From Phoebastria nigripes (Eukaryota > Chordata > Aves > Procellariiformes > Diomedeidae), in assembly GCA_035582835.1 (NCBI GenBank), contig JAYKAV010000467.1, forward strand, positions 104,149-168,148: a DNA stretch of 64,000 bases. Reading direction: 5' to 3'. Of this stretch, positions 13,801 to 24,275 are shown in pieces (the first letter of the stretch is position 1; each line of letters begins with the position of its first letter). Position numbers and translations under genes: made by a program. The notes below the pieces were generated by a model, which saw nothing but the letters and a program-made list of their open reading frames with translations, did no database searches and had not been told where the DNA came from.

Positions 13801-16149
13801 GAAACACACATTTCTGTCTCCTTCCTCTTTAATATTCCAGATACAGAAATGAAAATAACACCTCATGGCAGATTGTGTTGAATCAGAACAGAGCTGTCTG
13901 GCTTTTCATTGCCTCTGCTGAGCAGGATTGCTCCAGGAGTTTTGTGCAGAGCAGAGATGGATACTCTCCTGGATGCAACAGAACAAAGCGTAACTGAGTT
14001 TTGGACATTCTTTGCATAAAAATGNGCCATCTTTGTGCTCCGGAGACAAATACCTCATGCCAAAATTCAATTCTGTGTACATATATTGCCAAACATCTAA
14101 CCAAAGTATGCCAGTTTTTGAACAAAGGAGAGGAAAAAATAAACAGTTAAAAAGAGGGGAAGGTAGCATCCTCAGCAGAAGGGAAGGCAAGGACATGTAT
14201 GATGCATCATTCCTCCTAATGCCATCAGCAAGATGCGTGTGTATTTTCTTTAGAGGTTTCACTACTGTTCCTGCACTCATGCAGTTAGCTTTGGCACAGC
14301 TGAGTGTACAAGGTAGTAAGTGTACAAAGTCTCTCAGACAGCCTCAAAGCAGTCTTCAGAGGAGCTTTGTTGTTCATTTCCAGTGACAGATCTAGAAAGT
14401 ATTGTGCAATTGTAATAATCACTTTCTCTTTGCAACTTGCTAATCCCAGCAAATAAAGGCTTGTTCACAGGTAGGTTGAATTTTCATAATTGTAAGAGCA
14501 CGGTTAGTGTGTTATATATGTTTTCTGTCCCAATATCTTGCATGGATTCAGCTATAGTGCTGTGAAGGTACCTAGTGCTGGCAGATATGTTCCTATGGAT
14601 AATGAGAGAAATAAGTTACTGCAGTGTATGACACAAAGCTACTTACATCTGTATCCACACGGGGACAGTGCAGTTCTACCAGACAGACAACCTAAGCAGC
14701 TGCTTCATCCTAGAAAGGGCGGAAGATCTTCCCTGCCTTGTCCCTCCAAGCCTCACTATAACCTGTACAGACCTACCTCTTTCTGAACATCCTCCCATGC
14801 ATCAATTCAACTCACAGAGCAGAAAACCTTTGACTGGTTTTGGTAGAATATATTTCTGCCAGGGTATTAAATTTAGCTGGGTAATCGAGAGGTGCAACAA
14901 GACCCCAGACTGGAGGAAACTGCAGCAGCTTGTACTGTTAGTTGTGTTAGGTCAATTCATCCCACCATGTCTTGCTTCGCCCTTGAAGAAATGTACTTTT
15001 TATTCATTTGGGAGTTGTATTTGTGCATGTAGGGAGGAGCTCAGTATTTAAATTCACAAGTTAAATCAGTGCCAACCGGAAAAGAACTGTAGAAAAGCAT
15101 GGGGACTGTGAAAAGGCAAATCCCCACAAATATTTTGGAGGTTAAATGGGCAACATGTTGAGAATTTTGTGAGACAGATTGGAAACTTCTCTATCCCTTG
15201 CTCTCACACGTTTAGCATTTGCTTTTGCATTGAGCATATTATCCACCCCCAAACCTTTATGCCCCCCAGCAGGGAGTTTTCAAGCAAAGAAAAAAATCCA
15301 TGAAAAAGCTTTTTGTTAAACTTTTAAGGAGCTCTGTTGTCCTGAATAGCATGTAGTGTTCTACAGGAAGACATTCTCAATTGGACTGTAAGACTAGATC
15401 TATGTTAAATAAAGAGAAGTGTTTGCCTCTATTCAAGCAAATATAAGAGAAGCTTGCTTTCCTTGATGGTTTTAGAAGATAATGTTTTGTTATTCTCTCC
15501 TCTGGGAGCTGATAGGCTTGCTCATGAGGCAGCGTTAGCCATTAGTGCAATAGATATTAGGGCTAAACTTCTGCAAAAAGTGGAAGTCCTGTAAAATAGT
15601 TAGGTGGTTTCTGTTTTCCAGAAATGTAACTAAATACTGAATTGAGTTACTTGTTTTCTACTGTTGCTATGAGAATACCAATTCAAACAAGCCCCAGAAA
15701 CTTTGCCCTCCCTTTCTTGTTTTCTTTGGTGCCTTAAGGCTTAAACGACCGTAGCATCTGAAGAGTCAGAGTGGGATGCCATCAATATGAGAGCTGCAAA
15801 GGAACCTTTAAGAGCACCTCCGTGCCTGATGCACCCTGTGAACTTTTGTCCATATGCCCTATTTCAAAACAGAAGACTCTGGCAGGAATAAGGTATTTCT
15901 GACCTCAGGATACTGTGGGGTGAGCCTTCTGCAGAGTTGGGAGAGACTAATATACCACAGATACCATGTATCTGCTCCCTCCAGGGCAAAACACACTGCA
16001 ATACCTTAGCCACGTCATGCTGCTGATCCTTTTTACACTCCCTTCCAAGGTGACCCAGGGGAAACTTCTCCTCATCCCAGATCTGCTGTTAATACAGCCC
16101 TGAGCAAAACTCCCCAGGCTGGTGTCCGAGAGGATTTTTCATGCTGCCT
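10867..16149. other. Unassigned sequence, no gene recognised
   Basis: The part at 10.95-11.11 kb is GCTG-rich, and one ORF there reads through an ambiguous base. Overlapping ORFs near 13.0-13.3, 13.9-14.4 and 14.5-15.05 kb are 80-127 codons long and do not resemble a known family. A weak MIR-like motif near 12.69 kb is too short to call. N bases lie at 11058, 12323 and 14025. I see no RNA gene or complete mobile element. Confidence 0.65.
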
Positions 16150-16533
16150 CCAAGCGAAGCTGCAGGGCAGCTAAAGACTGTCCTCTGTGCTCCTCCTGAC
16201 CAGAGGGGACAGGAGAGGGGTCTTGTTACACACCAGAGACATAATTTACTTCCTCACCACCACTGACTTGAAAGGGAGCAGTAAGCTTGGAGAGATGGGC
16301 GTGGACCATGGCCCTCACCAAAGAGCTGCGAGATCTCAGAGAATAAACTGGGAGGTAAGAAGTGCTGGGCCACCCTCCCCAGCCTGTTGTGGAGGGTGCC
16401 AGACACTGAGTAGGGTCCTTCCACCTCACTAGGTCCCGATGGACTTCTCCTTGGCAGGTAGAGACCATCCCCAGAGAGCTGAACCACCTCCCCATTATAA
16501 TCTTCAAACAAACAGGAGGGGTTGGAAGCCACC

Positions 16534-17263
16534 ATGCTGCTAGAAAGCTACAACGTAGTTGCCATTACTGAAACTTGGTGGGAGGAATCCCATAAATGGA
16601 GTGCGGCTATTGATAGCTACAGGCTGTTCAGAAGGGACAGGCGAGGAAGGAGGTGTGGAGGGGTTGTCCTTTACATCAAGAAATGGATATAGTGTGAACA
16701 GCTGTCTCCAAAGAATAGCCACGAGCAGGATGAAAGCTTATGCATAAGAATTAGAGACCGAGGCAACAAAGGGGACCTTGTGGTTGGTGTCTACTACAGG
16801 CTGCCCAGTCAGGCCTGTTGACGAAGCCTTCTTACTCCAGCTACAGAAGGCATCNTGCTCGCGGGCTCTCGTCCTGCTGGAAGACTTCAACCACCCTGAC
16901 ATCTGCTGGAAAAGTAGCACGGTGAGCTGTAGGCAGTCCAGGAGACTCCTGGAGTGCATCAAGGATAACTTCTTAAGCCAGGTAANAGACAGCCCTACCA
17001 GAGGGGCTGCATTACTGGACCTGTTGGTCACCCACGCAAGTGAGCTAATTGGTGACATCAAGATTGGAGGCAGCCTGGGCTGCAGTGATCATGNACTGGT
17101 GGAGTTCGCAGTCCTGAGGGATATGGGTCAGGNGAAGAGTAAAGTCAGGACCCTGAATTTTAGGAAAGCAAAATTCCAGCTGTTCAAGGAGTTAGTCAAT
17201 AGAACCGCCGGGGAAACTGCCCCCCAGGGACAAGGGAGCAGAACAGAGCTGGCAGATCTTTAA
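16534..17263 (+). pseudogene. CR1 ORF2 endonuclease domain, broken
   Basis: Translation shows the endonuclease landmarks of CR1 ORF2: VVAITETWW near the start (Glu of the catalytic centre), YRLFRRDRRG and GGVVLYIKKW, then EDFNHPDICW (usually GDFN in the family) and GCSDH near 17.08 kb (catalytic Asp-His). The first frame runs from ATG 16534. It is cut by TAG at 16690-16692 and TGA at 16819-16821. The reading frame then changes near 16825 into an open stretch that ends at 17261-17263. Another frame change near 17.20-17.22 kb is needed to continue into the linker. Four ambiguous bases fall in this segment. Upstream sequence from 16.19 kb has an 81-codon ORF whose link to CR1 is unclear. Confidence 0.88.
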
Positions 17264-18065
17264 GGACGCTTTCCATAGAGCACAAGAGCTCTNGATCCCC
17301 AGGTGTAAGAAACCAGGAAAGGAAGGCAAGAGACTGGCATGGATGAGTCGAGACCTGCTGGTCAAACTAAAGGGCCAGAAGGAAATGCACAGGCAGTGGA
17401 AGCAGGGACAGGTATCCTGGGAAGAGTATAGGGACACTGCCCGGTTGTGTAGGGATGGGGTCAGGAAGGCCAAGGCGCGGATGGAGCTGAACTTGGCAAG
17501 GGATGCAAAGAATAATAATAAGGGCTTCTACAGGTATGTCAGCCAGAAAAGGAAGGTCAAAGAAAGCGTACCCCCCTGATGAACAAGACTGGCAAACTGG
17601 TAAGAATGGATGTGGAGAAGGCCAGGCACTCAACAACTTTTTTGCCTCAGTCTTCACTGGCAACCTCTCTTCCCACACCTCTTGAGTGGATGGACCTCAA
17701 GGCCAGGACTGGGGGAGCAAAGTCCCTCCCACTGTAAAAGAAGGTCAGGTTCAAGACCACCTAAGGAACCTGAACATACGTCCCATAAGTCTATGGGACT
17801 TGATGAGATGCATCCCAGAGTCCTGAGGGAATTGGCTGATGTAGTTGCCAAGCCACTCTCCGTGATATTTGAAAAGTCACGGCAGTCAGGTGAAGTCCCC
17901 CGTGACTGGAAAAAGGGAAACATTGCACCCATTTTTAAGAAGGGTAGAAAGGAGGACCCTGGGAACTACCGACCTGTCAGTCTCACCTCTGTGCCTGGAA
18001 AGATCATGGAACAGACCCTCCTAGAAGCTGTGCTAAGGCACATGGAGGACAGGGAGGTGACTTGA
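17264..18065 (+). pseudogene. CR1 ORF2 linker and start of reverse transcriptase, broken
   Basis: The linker encodes [16 protein letters not shown] and [15 protein letters not shown], a basic region found between the endonuclease and reverse transcriptase of CR1. It passes into [17 protein letters not shown], followed by TGA at 17683-17685, where the family usually has Arg (CGA to TGA fits CpG decay, my inference). After another frame change the reverse transcriptase begins: [30 protein letters not shown] and [17 protein letters not shown]. It stops at TGA 18063-18065, again where family members commonly have Arg before DSQHGF. At least three frame changes are needed between 17.57 and 17.78 kb. 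Confidence 0.88.
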
Positions 18066-18438
18066 GACAGCCAGCATGGCTTCACCAAGGGCAAGTCCTN
18101 CCTGACCAACCTAGTGGCCTTCTGTGATGGAGTGACTACATCAGTGGACATGGGAAGAGCTACGGATGTCATCTATCTACCTGGACTTCTGTAAGGCCTT
18201 TGACACGGTCCCCCACAACATCCTTCTCTCTAAATTGGAGAGATAAGGATTTGATGGATGGACTGTTTGGTGGATAAGGAATTGGTTGGATGGTTGCATC
18301 CAGAGAGTAGTGGTCAATGGCTCAGTGTCTGGATGGAGATCAGTGACGACTGGTGTACCCTCAGGGGTCTGTATTGGGACTAGTACTGTTTAATATATTC
18401 ATCAATGACATAATGGGATCAAGTGTACCCTCAGCAAG
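18066..18438 (+). pseudogene. CR1 reverse transcriptase palm region, broken
   Basis: Shows the template-grip motif QHGFTKGKS and the first catalytic motif [14 protein letters not shown] (Asp of motif A). Just before it, at 18171-18178, ATCTATCT carries four extra bases compared with the frame on either side, so a 4-bp tandem duplication has shifted the frame. TAA at 18244-18246 stops the next stretch. At 18358-18360 an extra C shifts the frame again before the motif normally read as PQGSVLG. A further small loss near 18.41-18.42 kb restores the frame used by FADD. These lesions alone abolish a full-length enzyme. Confidence 0.87.
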
Positions 18439-19284
18439 TTTGCAGATGACACCAAGCTGAGTGGTGCAGTTGACACGCCTGAGGGACAGGATGCCATCCC
18501 AAGGGACCTGGACAAGGTGGAGAAGTGGGGCCATGAGAACCTCATGAGGTTCAACAAGGCCAACTGCAAGGTCCTGCACCTGGGTCGGGGCAACCCCTGG
18601 TACCAATACAGGCTGGGGGATGAAGGGATTGAGAGCAGCCCTGCCAAGAAGGACTTGGGAGTAGTGGTGGATGAAAAGCTGGACATGAGCTGGCAATGTG
18701 CGCTTGCAGCCCAGAAAGCCAGCTGTATCCTGGGCTGCATCAAAAGAAGCGTGGCCAGCAGGTCGAAGGAGGTGATTCTGCCCCTCTTCTCTGCTCTGGT
18801 GAGACCCCACCTGGAGTACTGCGTCCAGCTCTGGAGTCCTCAGTACAGGAAAGACATGGACCCGTTGGAGCGAGTCCAGAGGAGGGCCACGAAAATGATC
18901 AGGGGGGTGGAATGCCTCTCCTATGAAGAAAGGCTGGGGTTGTTCAGCCTGGAGAAGAGAAGGCTTTGGTAAGACCTTATTGCAGCCTTTCAGTACTTAA
19001 AGGGGGCTTATAAGAAAGATGGGGACAGACCTTTTAATAGGCCCTGTTGCAACAGGACAAGGGGTAATGGTTTTAAACTAAAAGAGAGTAGATTTAGACT
19101 AGATATAAGGAAGAAATTTTTTACCATGAGGGTGGTGAAACACTGGAACAGGTTGCCCAGAGAGGTGGTAGATGCTCCATCCCTGGAAACATTCAAGGTC
19201 AGGTTGGACGGGGCTCTGAGCAACCTGATCTGGTTGAAGATTGTCCCTGCCTGTGGCAGGGAGGTTGGACTAGATGACCTTTAA
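18439..19284 (+). pseudogene. CR1 reverse transcriptase FADD motif and C-terminal region, one stop
   Basis: The frame opens on [11 protein letters not shown], which holds the catalytic Asp pair, and stays open for about 280 codons with only one stop, TAA at 18970-18972. It includes [39 protein letters not shown] and the CR1 signature LFSLEKRR. After the stop the same frame goes on through RFRLDIRKKFF and VVKHWNRLPREVV to a TAA at 19282-19284, the natural end of ORF2. This 3' third is much better preserved than the 5' part of the element. Confidence 0.9.
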
Positions 19285-19336
19285 AGGTCCTTTCCAACCC
19301 AACCCATTCTATTATTCTATGATCCTATTCTATGAT
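19285..19336 (+). repeat. CR1 3' UTR and terminal ATTCTATG-type repeats
   Basis: After the ORF2 stop, the conserved AGGTCCTTTCCAACCCAACC block leads into repeats of the form ATTCTATT, ATTCTATGATC and ATTCTATGAT. Such short 3' repeats, in place of poly(A), are characteristic of CR1 and are thought to be recognised by its reverse transcriptase. Their presence fixes the orientation and 3' edge of the element. Confidence 0.9.
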
Positions 19337-22300
19337 ATTGTCATGTTCGGCAGTTGGAAGAGATAACACTGGGAAAGAACTTTGAGGTTTGATCTCATTA
19401 GGATGCTTTTAATTTTTTTTTTTTCCTCCTGTGTTAGCAGGACTTTTTCAGCTGTCCTGAGTGAAACATGTGGCCTCTGTAACCAGTGCAGTCCATGCAA
19501 GTACCCAAAGCTAGTGGGGCAGTTAGCTAAGTAGACATCAAATTCAAATTACTGTGATGGGCAGCTGGTGCATTAGCTATGCTGGTGTCTTTGGGCAGTG
19601 ATACTGCAGGAGGGCTCACTTGGGCAGTCACCCTGCACTGTAACCATGTCCCAAATGAAGCACCAGGACCCTATGCAATGCTGTGGATGGGACCTGGGAA
19701 GGCAGACCTGAAGTTATTTTTGTGATTAGGGTCTCAGTGAACCTCGCCCTAACAAACAGCCCTGGGTTTAGTCTTTTCCTGGAAACAGGAGCATACACTT
19801 GACCCTTCAATGCCCATATAGACACTCCCTGGAGCAACTGTGATGTCTAGGACACTATTTTTTGCATAAGTGGATTATGATCAGTAAAGCTAATTATGCA
19901 AATAGCTAATTGCAACTGAAGTCATCACAGTCACCTGCCTTTCAGATTTTCAAGTGCTTGTTGAAGTGTTTTCCTATAGACTGCAGAAGTAAGTTTGTTT
20001 CAGACGTGCTGCACCAGATCTGCCTGTAGAAAAGTGCTCTTTCTGGATGTGAAATACAGAAAGTTCCAGTACTGTCTGGCATGGATGGGACAGGAACTTG
20101 TGTTTAATAGGAGTGGAATGTTTCCTGCTTATTTGCAGAGTTTCATTTCAGCCCAAATGGTGTTTCATATGGTGGAGAGCTAGCCCAGACTATTTTATGT
20201 TCCCATAAAGCAGGACTCTCATGGACTGTTTTCCACCACCACTGCAGAAGAGGAACTCTGATTAAATTTGAGCTCTTTGATTGCTTTAAAAGGAGCTCTG
20301 ATTTAAAAGAATGTTACTCTTGTAAGAAAGAGCATGCTACTCTTTAAGTAGATCAAAACTTTATGATTGGAGAGCTGCCTGCTATTCTTAAATAAATTTG
20401 ATAGCTATTTTAATCTCTCATCTTAAGCTTACAGCTACACATTTATGCAGTGAGTGGTTAATGAGTACTACATGATAATGGATAGTAACATTAGAACAAA
20501 ATTATTTAATTGACTCTATCTTTTTTGCTTTATGGGAAACATGAACTCAAACACACTGTAAATTGCTAATTTAAAATAAATTACAACAACTTACCAGGAT
20601 CCTTACAGCATTAACAGATGCAATCTCCAAAATACACAAGTAGCTAAAAAGTGTACTTTTTATACTTTCGACTAATATAGTGGTATTAGTAAAATTTGGT
20701 CTATTCATATTGTTAGTGAACAGAGTTTCATAGGGGACAAGCTTACACTGGCATTTCTCCCCTGACTTCCCTGGACATTCAGACTGGACAGAAGTTTAAA
20801 GTGCTTTTCCCCTCCTTTAACACAAGCAGTTTTGTTTCAGTTTTTGAGGTCAAATCTCAGATTTTGTTACAAAGCAAATGTAACTATGGAAAAACAAGAC
20901 TCTATTGAATCTGCACAGAGCCAGAGGAGTTTCTGAAGAGACCCCGAATATTCTGGAACCCCAGAACCACTCTCTAAGAAGCTGATCAGTGAACTTTACA
21001 AGTTATATATTGTTACCAGATACATTTTAAAACATGCCTGGAGAAGGCAGTAATTTAAAGGAGGTGTCTTTAAAACATATGTATGGGTTGTAGACCCTCC
21101 TTTTGCAGGAAGAGATTTTGCATGTCACTAGTCAGGACATTGCATGAGGAGGAAAGCAAAGAAAGCAAGTCTTATGTGAGTAGTTACTATTTTTCTACCA
21201 GGAGGAATATTGTCCTTGAGGAGGTAAATATAGTTTGATACGCTAGGTACTTTAATCATACAATTAGTTAGCATGAAAGTCCTTTTAGAATTCGTTTTTT
21301 ATGTGCAAAATAGGAGCCAGATTTATCATACGTACTGTAATTTGCTAAACCAGTCTGCTGGAAAGTGGAAGAGATGCTAGAATGGAGACACCAGTCTAGA
21401 ACAAATACTTGTGCTAAGGTGGGAAAACTAATTGGATACTTATGGGACTTGGTGTCAAAGGCAGGATCTGTGAAGTCTGCAGGCATGGCTGAATCAGTGC
21501 TGCCCCCAGATAGTGCCTTGCTTCTAGGTAAGTCCTTGCAGATGCTCGTGCTGCACTTTATGGTGAAATTGTGGTTGTCTCATGGATGCTACAGGGCTCG
21601 GTGGTGAGAGCAAACTTCAGGGCAGCAGACTCTGCTCACTTCTTCGAGAAAGCCTGTACTTCTGCATGGAGGCAATGGCAGCAGTGGCCTTTTCTTGCTC
21701 AGAGTGCAGCACAACACAGCAGTTTATTGTGTCATGTGCCAGTCTCTACTACATATGTTGTGGCACAGCCATAACAACTTTTAACCAAGATTTTCATAAG
21801 ATAGTGAGAGAATAACATGGGGAAGCCCAAAGGATTGTGAAGTCGACCCTGTTGCCAGAGACCATCATACTACCAATCACCAAGGTGACTACTATGTCCA
21901 AAATGATACTTCAGACTCAGAACACCCCTCATGCTTTTGGATCTTGACTCAACCAAGTTATCTGTTTTGACCTACCCCAGCTGCACCCTCCCTGTGCCTG
22001 TTGTGCTCCAGAACAGAGGGGAAGAACAGCAGCTGGAGCTGGGTCTTGCACTTGCCCAAGCTACTGTATGCAACTGGAGATTTGATTTTTTTCCTTAGCT
22101 TTTGATATTAGGAGAAGATGGTACCACTAAGTCATGTATCCCCAGAATGCTCCTGTTGGAAGAAATAATAACATGACCTTGATGAACTCCAGCCACTGAA
22201 GAACAACACGAGTTTCCAACCTGTGTTGGTCCCACCAGTGGCTTTTTTGGGAAACCATCCCTTTGGGTTTTCTGCCTGTAAGTAGCCTTCCTGCCCATGC

Positions 22301-24204
22301 TGCCTCTCCGCTGTCAGCTGCAGTCACGGTAGAGCCATTGGCCTTAGTGGGATGATTTAATCTATTCCTCTGAACTACAACGAGATACTTCCAGTGTCTC
22401 ATGGAAGAGTTTTGGGGAGGGCACAGAAAAGAGACAAAAGTACTTGTTTGCAGTAAGTGAATAAAGATGGATAAGTAAGCACCTCTGCAGCACTAGAGAG
22501 GGTAAGCACATCCAAATATCATGTTCTCAGAGGCAACATGAACCTTGAACCACTAGATGCACCAGCCATTGAAGGCACCACTGATCGGAGCCAGCTGGCA
22601 AGGGCAACCAAACTCCTACATCCTCCCACTTCTCTCCTTACCTGTAGCACAAGGTACTTACACTTATTGCCCCAAGCTGTGCATGGTGATTAGCTAAGGA
22701 GAAGAGGTAGATAGCCCTGCACCTGCTGAAATTGTGACCCTGAAAATGTTTTATTCACTCCCTTGAAAGCCTGATTGCTTGGAAAAGTGTGAAGGTGAGA
22801 TATGGGGACTATTTTTATTGTGTTGACTTAGAAAATAAAAGATTGCAAGAGGACAAACAGTAAGTTTAAGTCATTTATTTACTCCTGTCCTATGGAAAAT
22901 TTTGCTGATATCTCCAGCAATGGCCATTTTATGATATGCAGCTGGTATCTGCATTTAGATGTAGGTTTTTTTGTTTCCCAGGGCTCAAGCGCTATTGTGT
23001 TTATAAATAGCTGGGGGCTGGGGGCTCTTTCTTGATTAGCGTTCTTACTGCTGTGGTGTTTTCTGGTTTTAGTTGTCCTTTTGAAAGGTGGATGGAAATT
23101 AAAGCTGCATGTAATTTTCCTCTTAAGTGATACTTAAGAATGTGTTCATGTTGGCACTGCAATGATACAGACAAAATGTACTCTGACATAGAAAGAGGAA
23201 ATGGTGCATTCTTCTCTAAATTCAGATCAAGTGAAAAACACATGTCCAACTAATTAACAGTCTTACACTTGGCTTTTCTGCTGTTGTGTTGGGTCTGCAA
23301 GTGTGACTGAAATACAGGAGAAATGGAGAGATGTTTTATTTGGTTCCTTATTAAATAAAATGTGTTCTAAAAAGTTTTCAGACAAATTTTAATCTAGGCT
23401 GTAAAAAAATTTATACTTTGCATTGAAATCTGTTTTGTTGTTGGGGAAAAATATTTTTGTTCTTTCTGTGAACACCAAAGCTTACTGTGCTATCATGTGG
23501 GTGGCAGCGCATCTATTTTTCAGGGACTGATATGCCACTTTACTGGCAATTGTCATGACTGCATGAGTTTTAACTCTTTGTGCTGAAATACTATGTGCTG
23601 GATGTCTGCCTGAATCTGGCTTTTTGGCCAGGAATAGGCAAGGGGAGAGTTTTGGAATGAAACAGTAAAGCTATTTCAAAGTATGAATCAGAGGAAAAAG
23701 CTGTCCTTGACACTATAGCAATTTTTATTTTAAAACACCTTTAAGGTTTCCATGCTTCAGAGAAGAAGCTTTGCAATCTGGTAGGAAGTACTTTTTTTAC
23801 GCAGGACTTGTGCTTCTGCTGTTTTCAGGACAATTTGTCTTACCTGGGTCAAGCTTATTATATTCGCTTTATACTAAAATCCTATGCCTGGGATGGGGAA
23901 CAGCAAAAACCCTGGACCAGGGTTTTCTTAATGAGCACACCTAAACCTGAGGGAAAGAGGAGTACTGTGAATAAACACAGTACCAAAACCCAGAACTGCA
24001 TGGCATACTGCTGGCGAATGTTAATGTTGAAGTGCTTGACAGCAGTTCCCATTATATGAGGGCTACACTTTGGCAGCTTTTTTTTTTAAAGGCGAAGTAA
24101 AACCTTATTCCTGGTAGAAAGATTATCTACCATTATGTTTCAAGCCCCTTACCTGCCTACCCTCCTACCTCTAAAGTGAGTATAAAGAAATGTGTGAGCA
24201 GAAA
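19337..24204. other. Unassigned sequence, no gene recognised
   Basis: Contains a 12-T run at 19413-19424 and A+T-rich tracts at 20.3-20.7 and 22.8-23.5 kb. Small overlapping ORFs of 60-91 codons (for example 21.4-21.8 and 22.1-22.4 kb) show no family resemblance. No RNA gene, LTR or LINE end was found. Confidence 0.65.
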
Positions 24205-24275
24205 TAAAAGGAGAGATGTAAAATGACTTGCTGAAGGCCATGCCATAATTAAGTGGCAAACTGCAATGAGATTCA
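24205..24275 (+). mobile_element. Possible MIR/CORE-SINE remnant
   Basis: The run GGAGAGATGTAAAATGACTT, then GCTGAAGGCCATGCC and TTAAGTGGCAAAC, follows the order of the MIR core, in which a GAGAGGTTAAGTGACTT block precedes CCAAGGTCACAC and AGTAAGTGGCAGAG. Similarity is partial and the flanks cannot be extended with confidence. An ordinary unique sequence is the alternative. Confidence 0.4.

Larger units (their letters stand above)
16150..19336 (+). mobile_element. Long CR1 LINE retrotransposon, inactive
   Basis: This is a non-LTR retrotransposon of the CR1 group, which moves by target-primed reverse transcription using its own endonuclease and reverse transcriptase. About 3.2 kb remains. In order it has an apurinic-like endonuclease region (16.53-17.26 kb), a linker, a reverse transcriptase (about 17.77-18.5 kb) with the FADD active-site motif, a C-terminal region, and a 3' UTR ending in ATTCTATG-type repeats. 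No ORF1 is recognisable, so the copy is probably 5'-truncated; the 5' edge is uncertain by a few hundred bases (16.1-16.5 kb). At least six stop codons and about eight frame changes make it dead. The 3' end is intact in structure. The subfamily cannot be assigned by eye. Confidence 0.93.

Noticed and set aside
16226..16535. Minus-strand ORFs of 93 codons
   Set aside because: They are antisense to the CR1 5' region and do not match any protein I know.
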